From the NCBI GenBank assembly GCA_902635965.1, contig CACPQA010000001.1, positions 62,001 through 126,000 of the forward strand: a stretch of 64,000 nt of DNA, read 5' to 3'. A program made the translations under genes and the position numbers. How positions within the stretch are numbered: the stretch's first letter is position 1; every line of letters starts with the position of its first letter. Of the stretch, positions 55,198 to 64,000 are shown piece after piece. The notes under the pieces are model-generated. The model saw only the letters and a program-made list of their open reading frames with translations. It did no database searches and had not been told where the DNA came from. Source of the DNA: an uncultured Bacteroidota bacterium (GTDB lineage Bacteria > Bacteroidota > Bacteroidia > Flavobacteriales > Flavobacteriaceae).

Positions 55198-55818
55198 ATG
55201 AAATTAATAATACCAATTTTTCTACTCATAATTTTTTGTTCTGTTACGAAAGCACAACAAGGATCCAAAATTAAACTTAAGAATGTGAATGTAAGCGATG
55301 TTAAATTGCCTACTGTTTTTTTATTTGGAAAGGAGTATACTGCTAGGCAAAGAACCACTCTAATAAAAGAAATTTTAAGTTCTAGATTCTATGATCCAAA
55401 TTTTAAAATGGAGGTCAATTTTCAGGAATTTATTTCAAATAAAAATTTTAATTTCATCCATGAAGGGCCAACCGAAATAATTATAAATTCGTCTAAACTT
55501 TCAAACAGAAATTTATTTAAAACATATCATGGATATAGTGATGTAGAGACGCCGAACAAAGAAAAGATAAATAGTTTTGTTGAGAGAGTTAAAGCTGTTT
55601 ATATTGACAGTAGTATAAACGGAATTTTAAAGAGTAGAGAATTAAAAAAAAATATACTAAGTTTAAATTCAGAACTTAATCAGAAAAAAAAGAATTTTGA
55701 CTCTGATTCACCATTTCAAAGTAAAGATTACATAAATAGACTACGGAGAAGAAAAAAACGTATTGAAAAAAAATTGAATGGAGTTCCGTTAATTCAAATT
55801 AAAATTTTAACCCGTTAA
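55198..55818 (+). CDS. Secreted protein of unknown function
   Basis: A 206-residue protein with a signal peptide ending near KAQQ (residue 21). The middle holds NFQEFISN, PTEIIINSSKLSN and YIDSSINGILKS, and the C-terminal 60 residues are a basic Lys/Arg helix. No family recognised. It starts 28 bp after the acetoacetyl-CoA synthetase gene on the same strand, so it may be co-transcribed. It converges on the GH13 gene. Confidence 0.6.
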   Translation: MKLIIPIFLLIIFCSVTKAQQGSKIKLKNVNVSDVKLPTVFLFGKEYTARQRTTLIKEILSSRFYDPNFKMEVNFQEFISNKNFNFIHEGPTEIIINSSKLSNRNLFKTYHGYSDVETPNKEKINSFVERVKAVYIDSSINGILKSRELKKNILSLNSELNQKKKNFDSDSPFQSKDYINRLRRRKKRIEKKLNGVPLIQIKILTR

Positions 55819-55836
55819 AATTTAAAATATACCTAG

Positions 55837-57213
55837 TTAATTTTTTAAAATCCAAAATTCCCATGGCTTCATTCGATATTCATAAGAGGAAGACAATATT
55901 TTTAATTTATCGTCCTCATATCTTTTAAATTTACTGTTATATGGTGATCTAAAACCTATATGTTCTCCTGACATATTACCTATAAAAACAATCGTGTCAC
56001 CCTCTTTAGATCTTTCGAAAGCAAGAACTTTATCTAATAAAGATGTTTTTATTGAAGTATATTTGCCCGCTTCTATGCCCGAATGTAAAGCAGGACGTGT
56101 ATTTTTAAGCTCTCCTAGTTTTTTTAGCAAATTATAAGTTTTCCCTTTTACTTTTGGAAAACTGTCCTTTTCGAAGAAAAGTAAGCGTTTATTTAAATCA
56201 TATTCTACACCACTATATAAAAACGGAAGCCCAGGGGAAATATAGTTTAGTGCCATCATTGCATGTGCAGCTTCTCCATACAACTCATCCACAGTTCCTG
56301 CCCAAGCATTCTCATCATGCGAACTGACAAAATTGAGTAATAAATGCCCAGATTCATGTTTTAAAACAAAATTTTCACGATGTTTCCTGTAATCAACAAC
56401 TGATTTGTGTCCTTTAGCAATATCTTTAGTCAAATGATGTCCAGGGAAATCATAAGATGCATTAAAATTTTCTAAATGCTTCATTCCACCAGGGTGATTG
56501 GCATCTGTTTCTCCGAGAATAAAAACTGGTTTCAGTTTTTTCATTTCTGGGAGGATTTCTTCGTAAAAATCTATTGGGACGGCATAAGCCTGATCAATAC
56601 GGTAACCATCAATATCAACTTCTTTAATCCAGTATAACATTGCCTCTTTCATTGCCTGACGCATATAAAAATTATCGTAGTTAAGATCTGCAACATCGGT
56701 CCAACCAAATGATTCGCCAGTTCGTGGGTCAATAGGGTCTATAATTTCCCCTAAGGAATTTTTTAAATAAAATTCTGGGTGTTCTTCAATCCACATATGA
56801 TCCCAACCTGTATGTCCTGGTACCCAATCAAAAATAACAAACATTCCAAGTTGGTGAGCTTTATTTACTAGATATTTTAATTCTTTCAATGTACCATATT
56901 CTGGATTAACACCTTTATAATCTGAAACTGCATAATAACTTCCTAAAGGTCCTTTACTTTTTGTTGTTGAGATTGGATAGGTTGGCATTAACCATAAAAT
57001 GTTTACTCCAAGATCTTTTATTTCAGGAAGTTCTTTTGCAAGAGCGTTAAAAGTACCTTCTCTTGTAAATTGTCGAATATTTACTTCGTAAAGAACCCCT
57101 TTTGCCAAATCGGAAGTTTTTATGGGATCGAGTCTTTTAACAATTTCTAGATCTCCTGATTTTTGACAAAAAAATAAAGTTAAACTAAAGCATATGAGTA
57201 TTATTTTTTTCAT
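55837..57213 (-). CDS. GH13 alpha-amylase-family lipoprotein
   Basis: From the ATG at 57213 the protein is 458 residues with a lipoprotein signal (lipobox LFFC); an earlier start at 57243 adds ten residues before the signal and is rejected. The GH13 regions are present: DWVPGHTGWDHMW (region I area), DIDGYRIDQAY with the nucleophile Asp (II), FILGETDA with the acid/base Glu (III) and FVSSHDENAW (IV). It hydrolyses or rearranges alpha-1,4-glucans. It is in an operon with the GH15 gene, 32 bp from it. Confidence 0.9.
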   Translation of the reverse strand: MKKIILICFSLTLFFCQKSGDLEIVKRLDPIKTSDLAKGVLYEVNIRQFTREGTFNALAKELPEIKDLGVNILWLMPTYPISTTKSKGPLGSYYAVSDYKGVNPEYGTLKELKYLVNKAHQLGMFVIFDWVPGHTGWDHMWIEEHPEFYLKNSLGEIIDPIDPRTGESFGWTDVADLNYDNFYMRQAMKEAMLYWIKEVDIDGYRIDQAYAVPIDFYEEILPEMKKLKPVFILGETDANHPGGMKHLENFNASYDFPGHHLTKDIAKGHKSVVDYRKHRENFVLKHESGHLLLNFVSSHDENAWAGTVDELYGEAAHAMMALNYISPGLPFLYSGVEYDLNKRLLFFEKDSFPKVKGKTYNLLKKLGELKNTRPALHSGIEAGKYTSIKTSLLDKVLAFERSKEGDTIVFIGNMSGEHIGFRSPYNSKFKRYEDDKLKILSSSYEYRMKPWEFWILKN

Positions 57214-57245
57214 TTTTTGATACATAAATTGTAAGTAAATCAATT

Positions 57246-59012
57246 TTAATTAAAATTCATTGCAGTTTCAATTAAAGCTAAATGAGAATATGCCTGAGGA
57301 AAATTCCCTAATAATCTCTTTGATTTAAAATCTAAATCTTCACTAAATAGGCCCAAATGATTACTGTATGATAGAAGCTCATTAAAGTATTTTTTAGATT
57401 TTTCTTTTTCTCCTATTTTAAAAAGACTGTAAGCAAACCAAAATGAACAAACTGTGAATGATGAGCTGGGCTTCCCAAAGTCATCAATATTTTTATATCT
57501 GAAAAGGAGACCTTCAAAGGAAAGTTCCTTTTCAATTGCTTTTACCGTACTTATGTACTTAGGGTCCATTGCATCAATAAATTCGTATTGTTCCATTAGT
57601 AGTACTGATGCATCAAGGTCATTACTTCCGTAGAATTGAGTAAAGGCTTTTTTCTTATTGTTCCAACCATTTTCAAGAATATCTGTTTTTATTTCTTTCC
57701 TTAACATATCCCATTTTTCAGCAGATTTTTTTCTTTTAAAGATTTTAGCAATTTTAATTGCCCTGTCCACTGCAACCCAACACAAGAGTTTTGAAAATGT
57801 AAAGTGTTTATTTTCATTTCTGAACTCCCATATGCCTCTATCAGGAAGTTTCCAGTTTTTTTCTACAACCCAAATTATCAATTTTACAATTGACCATAGC
57901 TCCTCGTGTTTATCGTTATCTTCCCTATATTTGTCTATTTGAAAGTGTATAGCATCCATTAAAATTCCATAAATGTCATTTTGTTTTTGTGAGTATGCTG
58001 CATTTCCAATTCTTACAGGTTCGGAATTTTCATAACCGGCAAAATGACTTAAGATTTTTTCTGTAAGATTTTTTTCTCCACTTATGCCGTACATTATTTG
58101 TAGTTTTTCGTTCTTATCTGGAATCAAATTAACTATAAAGTCTATAAAATTTTTTACTATTTTTTTGTGTCCTAGCTTAGTTATAATTTTAATTACCATA
58201 GAAGCATCTCTTATCCAGCAAAATCTGTAATCCCAATTTCTAACCTCTCCAATTGTTTCAGGCAGGGATGTTGTAGCAGCTGCGAGGACAGCACCAGTTT
58301 TTTCAAAAGTTAAAAGCTTTAAGGTCATAGCACTTCTTAAAATTTCAGAGTTATAATTTTTAAATTTAGGGGTCTTATGACACCAATTCATCCAATATAT
58401 TTTTGTTTTCTCAAAGTCTAAGAATATCTGGTTTAAAGTAACTGACTCAATCTTTTCATTGTATGATACAGATAAAAAACAATCTTTTTCAATTTCAATA
58501 TCACGGCCATTGATTATGGCCTTTTTATTTAAGTCAGTGTATAGATATAAAGTTCCATATCTTTTTTCATCGACAACACTCACAATAAATTCATCTTTAA
58601 TGTATGTATTGGTATTTCCTAATGCATATTCAAGTTTAGGATCATACAAAATTTTAAATTTAGGTTTACCTTTTAATAGCTTTATAAATCTTATTATTTC
58701 TGGAGGTGAATAAAAAGACCCATTCTCTTTTTGATATCTTGGCATGAAGTCAATTAATTCAAACGAGTTTTCTTCATTCTCAAATTTAGTAACTAGAATA
58801 GAAGTATTTTCAATATAATTTTGAGAAGTGTTATAAGTTTCATCACATTCAATCTTAAAACTACCTCCTTTTTGTTCATCTAGAATTTTAGCGAACACTG
58901 AAGCCGAATCAAATTGTGGTAAACAGCACCAGTCTATTGAAGAATTCTCATTTATTAATGCTGAAGATTGACAATTCCCAATTATCCCGAAATTTAGTGT
59001 ATTAGATTTCAT
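57246..59012 (-). CDS. GH15 glycoside hydrolase (glucoamylase/trehalase-like)
   Basis: A 588-residue cytoplasmic protein (no signal). The N-terminal domain starts NFGIIGNCQSSALI and SSIDWCCLPQFDSASVFAKIL. The (alpha/alpha)6 barrel has SLPETIGEVRNWDYRFCWIRDAS with the substrate-binding tryptophans (parts: LPETIGEVRNWDYRFCWIR), NKHFTFSKLLCWVAVDRAI and RYKNIDDFGKPSSSFTVCSFW. Such proteins are glucoamylases or GH15 trehalases. It is divergent from the fused OtsA-OtsB gene with a 45-bp gap, so trehalose breakdown is plausible. Confidence 0.88.
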   Translation of the reverse strand: MKSNTLNFGIIGNCQSSALINENSSIDWCCLPQFDSASVFAKILDEQKGGSFKIECDETYNTSQNYIENTSILVTKFENEENSFELIDFMPRYQKENGSFYSPPEIIRFIKLLKGKPKFKILYDPKLEYALGNTNTYIKDEFIVSVVDEKRYGTLYLYTDLNKKAIINGRDIEIEKDCFLSVSYNEKIESVTLNQIFLDFEKTKIYWMNWCHKTPKFKNYNSEILRSAMTLKLLTFEKTGAVLAAATTSLPETIGEVRNWDYRFCWIRDASMVIKIITKLGHKKIVKNFIDFIVNLIPDKNEKLQIMYGISGEKNLTEKILSHFAGYENSEPVRIGNAAYSQKQNDIYGILMDAIHFQIDKYREDNDKHEELWSIVKLIIWVVEKNWKLPDRGIWEFRNENKHFTFSKLLCWVAVDRAIKIAKIFKRKKSAEKWDMLRKEIKTDILENGWNNKKKAFTQFYGSNDLDASVLLMEQYEFIDAMDPKYISTVKAIEKELSFEGLLFRYKNIDDFGKPSSSFTVCSFWFAYSLFKIGEKEKSKKYFNELLSYSNHLGLFSEDLDFKSKRLLGNFPQAYSHLALIETAMNFN

Positions 59013-59057
59013 CTATGAATTTTTAATTATATAATTTTAGAATTACAACAGTATTTT

Positions 59058-61277
59058 ATGGGTAAAACTATTATCGTTTCTAATAGACTTCCTGTTCAGA
59101 TATCTAAAGTAGAAAATAATTACAAATATACTTCATCTTCAGGTGGATTAGCAACTGGAATGAACTCAATTCGTAAAAAAAAGGATTTTTTATGGATTGG
59201 TTGGCCAGGTATTAGTTTGGATGAAATTGATAAAAAATCCTGGGGATCCATTCGAAAATATCTTGACAAAAACAACTATTATCCTGTCAATTTAGAAAAA
59301 AAAGAAATAGATGAATTTTATTATGGATTGTCAAATAAAGCCTTGTGGCCTCTCTTTCACTATTTTATAGAATATTCTGTTTTCAACATCAATCAATGGG
59401 AATCATATGTTGAGGTGAATAAAAAATTTTCAGAGGCAGTAATTAAAAATGTTGAAGACGGCGATATTATATGGGTACATGATTATCAACTTTTACTTTG
59501 CCCTAAAATGATTAGAGATAGAAAACCTAATGTTACAATTGGCTTTTTTCTACATATTCCTTTTCCATCCTTCGAAATTTTTAGAATTTTTCCCTGGAGA
59601 GAAGAACTACTTCAAGGTATTTTAGGGTCAGATCAAATTGGATTTCACACCTATGATTATGAACGTCACTTTTTAAGCTCTGTAAAGAGAATTTTAAAAT
59701 ATGATGTGAAGTTTAATAGAATTGAAATGGGGAGCCGAGAAGTTATTGTTGATACCTTTTCAATGGGGATAGATTACAAAAAATTTAATTCAGCTGCTAA
59801 AAAACGTTTAGTTGAAAAAAAATCAAAGAAATCTGAATTAAAAAAGCAATTAGATTATCACAAGAAGACTTCATCTGGAGGAAAGCTCATTTTGTCAATT
59901 GACCGTCTTGATTACACTAAAGGTGTCGTAAATAGAATAAAAGCATTTGAAATATTTCTAAGAAAGTATCCTATGTATTTGGAAAAAGTTAGACTTGTAA
60001 TGTTAACTGTACCTTCTAGAGCAGCTGTTTCGGATTATAAAAAACTTAAAAGAGAAACTGATGAAATTGTTGGAAGAGTAAATGGAGAATTTGCAACAGT
60101 GAATTGGACACCGATATGGTATTATTATCGGAATATGGATTTTGAAGACCTTGTCGATCTTTATACTACCTCAGATATTGCTATGATTACGCCAGTAAGA
60201 GATGGGATGAATCTGGTTGCAAAGGAATTTATTTCTACAAGAGTTGAAAAAGATGGTGTTTTAATTTTAAGTGAAATGGCCGGAGCTTCCAAAGAACTTT
60301 TCCAAGCCGTATTAGTAAACCCATTTGATTTAAATAACATGGCTGAAGCATTATATCAAGCTGTAAACATGACTAAAGTTGAACAGGTTGAAAGAAATAG
60401 AAAAATGCGAAAGAGACTAAAGCGATATAATGTAGAGCATTGGGCCAAAGAATTTATGAAAGGGCTTAGTCTTCAGTCAAAAAATAAAATTAAATCTTCT
60501 GCAACTCTAATTAATGAAAATGTACTAAAAAAAATCAAATCACATTTTGTCTCTTCCGAGAAGAGATTAATTATGTTAGATTATGATGGTACGTTAATTG
60601 ATTTCAATGACAAACCAAAGCTCGCTATCCCATCACAAAAACTTAAAAATTTAATTAATGATATTTGTAAAAAAGAAAATACAGATGTTTACATAATTAG
60701 TGGTCGTGATCAAAAATTTTTATCAAAACATTTTGATGATTTAAGTATTAACTTAATTGCCGAACACGGGTATTTCAAAAAACCTGTAAACAAGACTTGG
60801 CTCGAACCAAATTTTATAGAAAATCAGGATTGGATGACCGATTTACTTCCAATTTTTGAAACTTTCACAGATAGAACCCCAGGTACATTTATTGAAAAAA
60901 AGAAAACAAGTTTGGTTTGGCATTATAGAAAAACAGATCCTGAACTTGCATCGGAAAGGGTTGTTGAGTTTAAAACCGTTTTAAATAGTCTTGCTTCCGA
61001 TGAACTTCAAATTTTGGATATAGTCAAGGGAATTGAAGTATCTAGAGGAAGAATTAATAAAGGTAAGTCAGTAATTGATATATTATCTGAAAAAAAATAC
61101 GATTTTATATTAAGTGCAGGTGACGATATAACTGATGAGACTATGTTTGCAAGTTTATCTAGTGAGGCTTTTAGTATTAAAATTGGAAGAAAAAAAACTA
61201 AAGCTAATTATTTTGTTGATAGTCCCGATGAATTAGTTTCTGTTCTTGAATATATTATAAAAACTCCAGTGAATTAA
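59058..61277 (+). CDS. Bifunctional trehalose-6-phosphate synthase/phosphatase (OtsA-OtsB fusion)
   Basis: A 739-residue fusion. Residues 1-465 are a GT20 trehalose-6-phosphate synthase (VSNRLPVQI at the N-terminus, SSSGGLATG, WPGISLDEI, WVHDYQLLLCP, FFLHIPFPSFEIF, SIDRLDYTKG, RDGMNLVAKEF). From about 490 there is a HAD-family phosphatase (MLDYDGTLIDF, ISGRDQKFL, LIAEHGYF, SAGDDITDETMF). Together they convert UDP-glucose and glucose-6-phosphate to trehalose. It faces the GH15/GH13 operon, so synthesis and breakdown genes share one divergent region. Confidence 0.95.
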   Translation: MGKTIIVSNRLPVQISKVENNYKYTSSSGGLATGMNSIRKKKDFLWIGWPGISLDEIDKKSWGSIRKYLDKNNYYPVNLEKKEIDEFYYGLSNKALWPLFHYFIEYSVFNINQWESYVEVNKKFSEAVIKNVEDGDIIWVHDYQLLLCPKMIRDRKPNVTIGFFLHIPFPSFEIFRIFPWREELLQGILGSDQIGFHTYDYERHFLSSVKRILKYDVKFNRIEMGSREVIVDTFSMGIDYKKFNSAAKKRLVEKKSKKSELKKQLDYHKKTSSGGKLILSIDRLDYTKGVVNRIKAFEIFLRKYPMYLEKVRLVMLTVPSRAAVSDYKKLKRETDEIVGRVNGEFATVNWTPIWYYYRNMDFEDLVDLYTTSDIAMITPVRDGMNLVAKEFISTRVEKDGVLILSEMAGASKELFQAVLVNPFDLNNMAEALYQAVNMTKVEQVERNRKMRKRLKRYNVEHWAKEFMKGLSLQSKNKIKSSATLINENVLKKIKSHFVSSEKRLIMLDYDGTLIDFNDKPKLAIPSQKLKNLINDICKKENTDVYIISGRDQKFLSKHFDDLSINLIAEHGYFKKPVNKTWLEPNFIENQDWMTDLLPIFETFTDRTPGTFIEKKKTSLVWHYRKTDPELASERVVEFKTVLNSLASDELQILDIVKGIEVSRGRINKGKSVIDILSEKKYDFILSAGDDITDETMFASLSSEAFSIKIGRKKTKANYFVDSPDELVSVLEYIIKTPVN

Positions 61278-61287
61278 AAATCGTTAT

Positions 61288-64000
61288 TTACTGCAACATA
61301 ATTGCAGGGATTTTCATTCTTCTATATTCAGTATTATATTCCTCAATATTTCCCAAAATATCATTTTCAAAAGTTTCCATATTCATTTTAAACTTATAAT
61401 CAAGATCTTTAAATCTCTCCTTAGCCCCAGAAGTAACCTTAGGATCTAAACTATTTACGTATTCATGTAAATAAATAAATTCTGCATTTAATTTATTGTG
61501 AAAATTAATTACATCTTGGAACGTTTTTTGTTTGGGTTGAATTAATTTTTGTTCCCATTCGTCGATTTTAAAAGTAATCTTCTTAGCCATTTCAATTAAA
61601 TCGGACATCCCTTCTTTTTTATCCATTTTTTTAATGTCATTTTCCAACTGCACTTTAATTCTTCTTGCTTTTGTGACTGTCATGTTTAGATCTCTAATAT
61701 TTTCTTCTATTGACAGTAAAAGTTCTTCTTGTTCTAAATATTCAGAAGGTTTAAACTCAAAATTTGGATCAGATTCAATAAAAAAACTATTTTGGTATTC
61801 TTTGTCTCCTATATACATTTTAATTTTATAATCACCTGGTGAAACAATTCCAGAGTTATAACCTCCATATACAAAAACTTTATCAATCCCTTTAAATGGC
61901 TCTCTTCTAAAGTCCCAATTAAATCTATTAAATCCATATTTTGGTTTTAGGTATTTCTTTTCTGATGGTCCACCCTGCCATGTTTTAAATTTGATTGTAT
62001 CTTTTTTATTTTCAAATGTTCTAATTACAACGTCATTTTTAAGAATTGAAATTTTCACATCAAGGGTATCAAAACCTTTCGGAATGAAATAGTCAATTTC
62101 CATACCAGGTAATGGGTTTTGACCTAAATTTTTCTTTACACTTTTTTCAATATATCCCCCAATAAATCTTTTAACTTTACTTTCAGTAATGATTTTAGGC
62201 TCTTTTGGTACATTTAATTCTTGTAAAGGAGATAGGTTGTCTAAAATCCAAAAAGACCTACCTGCGGTGGCTGCAATTAAATCATTATTTCTAATAAAAA
62301 GGTCATTAATTGGCACTACTGGAAAATTTAGTTGAAGATTTTCCCACGTTTCACCATCATTTTTTGAGACAAAAAATCCAGTTTCGGTGCCCGCGTACAA
62401 AAGTCCATTGACTTTTTTATCTGCTCTAACTACTCTCACAAAGTTGTTTTCTCCATCTATTCCGTTTGAAATGAGCTTCCAATTTTTCCCAAAGTCTTCG
62501 GTTTTATATATATAAGGATTCATATCCATAAACTTGTATCTCATCACTGTTATGTAAGCTTTTCCTTCTTTGAACTCAGACAAATCAATGGAATTTATAA
62601 TCCCTGGTTTTAGTCCTCTAGGAGTAATATTCACCCAATCCTTTCCGCCGTTTCTGGTTAGGTGAACAAGACCATCGTCGGTACCAACCCAAATTACATC
62701 ATCGTCTCTCTTTGATATAGCTAAGCTCATTATTGTATTGTAATTTTCACCTCCTGCAGCTTCGTTTGTAAAAGGAGTACCACCCTCACCGTGTTTATTT
62801 TTTTCATTTCTAGTTAAATCACCACTAATTATTTCCCAACTATTTCCCTTGTCTGTAGACTTAAATACAACATTTCCTGCATGATAAAGTATGTTTGAAT
62901 CTTGAGGAGACGTCAAAATTGGTGCATTCCAATTAAATCTATATTTAAAATTCTTTGGCACATTTCCAAGTGAAAGTTCAGGATACTCTTTTATTTGTTT
63001 TGAGACGCCTGTTTCTCTATCCCATTTTTCAATAATACCCTGGTAACATCCTCCATAAACAATTTTTGGATTATCGTCATTAAATGCTAGAAAAGCGCTT
63101 TCACATCCAGCTACTGAATACCAATCTTTCCAACTAATTCCTGTTCCATATGTTCTGCTTTTAATTCCAATAGCTGAGTTGTCTTGTTGACCACCGTAAA
63201 TGTGATATGGAGTTTGGGAATCTGCTATCACACGGTAAAATTGAGAAGTTGGCTGATTTTTTTGAGAACTCCAACTTCTTCCTGCATCGGTTGAGATGTT
63301 GGCTCCTCCATCATTTGAATTGATAATTATTTTATTATTATTTGGATTAATCCATAAATGATGATTATCACCGTGTGGTGTCTCAACTTTTTTAAAGGAC
63401 TTTCCACCATCAATTGATTTCATAACAGGAGCATTTAATACATATACTGTATTTTCATCTTGGGGGTCTGCAAAAACCTCCATATAATACCATGAGCGAG
63501 TAATATTAATTCTCTCATTGTTTATTAATTTCCAGTTTTCCCCCTTGTCAGTTGATTTGTATAATCCACTTTTTTCACCCTCTGCTTCTAAAATAACGTA
63601 AACTAAATTTGGATTAGCTCTAGATACGGAAATACCAGATTTTCCAAATTCTTTTGGGAAACCGTTTTTTAACTTAATCCAACTTTCTCCTCCATCAGAT
63701 GATTTATAAATTCCTGAATTTTTTCCTCCTGATCTTATTTGCCACGGCGTTCGAGAATGTTCCCACATAGAAGCATAAATTATTCTCGGATTAGTCATAT
63801 CTATGCTTATAGACGAGGCACCTACGTTTTGATTAACATATAAAACTTTTTTCCAGGTATTACCTCCATCGATGGTTTTAAAAACACCTCTGTCTTTGGA
63901 AGGTCCATATTGAGAACCCTGAGCAGAAACAAAAATTATTTTAGGATCTTCAGGATGAATTATAACATCTGAAATATGGTAGGTGTTTTCCAGTCCTTTG
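61288..64000 (-). CDS. VPS10/sortilin-like BNR-repeat protein, N-terminus outside the window
   Basis: The frame is open from the right edge of the window (64000) to the stop at 61288, about 900 residues, so the gene is truncated at its 5' end by the window and not broken; an internal ATG at 63798 is not the start. It has many BNR/Asp-box motifs (TIDGGNTW, SSDGGESW, STDKGENW, STDAGRSW, STDKGNSW, TRNGGKDW, TEDFGKNW, SKNDGETW) forming a beta-propeller, then a C-terminal region with a PGDYKIKMYIGDKEY segment and a coiled coil. Such proteins are often called glycosyl hydrolases, but no catalytic residues are visible. The signal peptide is outside the window. Confidence 0.88.
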   Translation of the reverse strand, partial: KGLENTYHISDVIIHPEDPKIIFVSAQGSQYGPSKDRGVFKTIDGGNTWKKVLYVNQNVGASSISIDMTNPRIIYASMWEHSRTPWQIRSGGKNSGIYKSSDGGESWIKLKNGFPKEFGKSGISVSRANPNLVYVILEAEGEKSGLYKSTDKGENWKLINNERINITRSWYYMEVFADPQDENTVYVLNAPVMKSIDGGKSFKKVETPHGDNHHLWINPNNNKIIINSNDGGANISTDAGRSWSSQKNQPTSQFYRVIADSQTPYHIYGGQQDNSAIGIKSRTYGTGISWKDWYSVAGCESAFLAFNDDNPKIVYGGCYQGIIEKWDRETGVSKQIKEYPELSLGNVPKNFKYRFNWNAPILTSPQDSNILYHAGNVVFKSTDKGNSWEIISGDLTRNEKNKHGEGGTPFTNEAAGGENYNTIMSLAISKRDDDVIWVGTDDGLVHLTRNGGKDWVNITPRGLKPGIINSIDLSEFKEGKAYITVMRYKFMDMNPYIYKTEDFGKNWKLISNGIDGENNFVRVVRADKKVNGLLYAGTETGFFVSKNDGETWENLQLNFPVVPINDLFIRNNDLIAATAGRSFWILDNLSPLQELNVPKEPKIITESKVKRFIGGYIEKSVKKNLGQNPLPGMEIDYFIPKGFDTLDVKISILKNDVVIRTFENKKDTIKFKTWQGGPSEKKYLKPKYGFNRFNWDFRREPFKGIDKVFVYGGYNSGIVSPGDYKIKMYIGDKEYQNSFFIESDPNFEFKPSEYLEQEELLLSIEENIRDLNMTVTKARRIKVQLENDIKKMDKKEGMSDLIEMAKKITFKIDEWEQKLIQPKQKTFQDVINFHNKLNAEFIYLHEYVNSLDPKVTSGAKERFKDLDYKFKMNMETFENDILGNIEEYNTEYRRMKIPAIMLQ

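Noticed and set aside
61288-63798. Calling the VPS10-like gene complete from the ATG at 63798
   Set aside because: The frame stays open with further Asp-box repeats (TIDGGNTW) to the window edge, so the true start is outside.

Overview
The window is AT-rich chromosomal DNA from a member of the Bacteroidota, almost certainly a marine-type flavobacterium. The evidence is a SusC/SusD pair and further TonB-dependent receptors, many lipoproteins with short Bacteroidota-type signal sequences, promoters of the TTTG-N19-TAnnTTTG class, a FolK-deoxynucleoside kinase fusion, an S16 ribosomal protein with an acidic tail, and weak or absent Shine-Dalgarno sequences. Coding density is very high and neighbouring genes often overlap by 4 bp. 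Both ends cut a gene: a fructokinase on the left and a VPS10/BNR-repeat protein on the right.

Layout. 0-4 kb: fructokinase fragment and sugar porter, then an M19 dipeptidase, a DUF6702 protein and a HupE/UreJ-like membrane protein. 4-7.4 kb: beta-oxidation pair (FadJ-like and thiolase). 7.4-20.5 kb: a long minus-strand block of secreted hydrolases and uptake proteins: class-C serine hydrolase, S9 peptidase, M81 (MlrC-like) metallopeptidase, second serine hydrolase, SusC, SusD, then after a strong terminator a second S9 peptidase. Divergent from it (20.6-22.7 kb) are an enolase-superfamily epimerase and a DUF1611 protein that match the DgcA/DgcN pair of D-glutamate catabolism. 22.7-22.9 kb: tRNA-Leu and tRNA-Gly. 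22.9-37.7 kb: housekeeping (MutS, SpoU methyltransferase, FolK-dNK, SppA, YhhQ, RluF-like, DUF2797, GH3, ClpX-ClpP-trigger factor, S16, RimM). 37.7-42.3 kb: a tightly coupled umuC-umuD-unknown-TonB receptor cluster. 42.4-46.4 kb: 2-oxoglutarate dehydrogenase E1 and E2. 46.4-47.8 kb: retropepsin-like protease, TatD, tRNA-Ser.

The accessory part is 47.7-50.2 kb. The C-terminal piece of a large serine recombinase lies between tRNA-Ser and a tRNA 3'-end-like sequence. It is followed by an esterase gene and a decayed BspA-type surface protein gene in the only large non-coding stretch. From 50 kb to the end are an AbgB-like amidohydrolase, an endonuclease/exonuclease/phosphatase lipoprotein apparently lacking a normal start codon, DinB, acetoacetyl-CoA synthetase, an unknown secreted protein, a trehalose/alpha-glucan cluster (GH13, GH15, fused OtsA-OtsB) and the VPS10-like protein.

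The most interesting system is 10-22.7 kb. It combines MlrC-like and MlrB-like hydrolase families with SusCD uptake, S9 peptidases and a DgcA/DgcN pair, and has no glycoside hydrolase. I infer that it is a locus for import and breakdown of D-glutamate-containing peptides (peptidoglycan stem peptides, poly-gamma-glutamate or microcystin/nodularin-like peptides). Substrate and function are untested.
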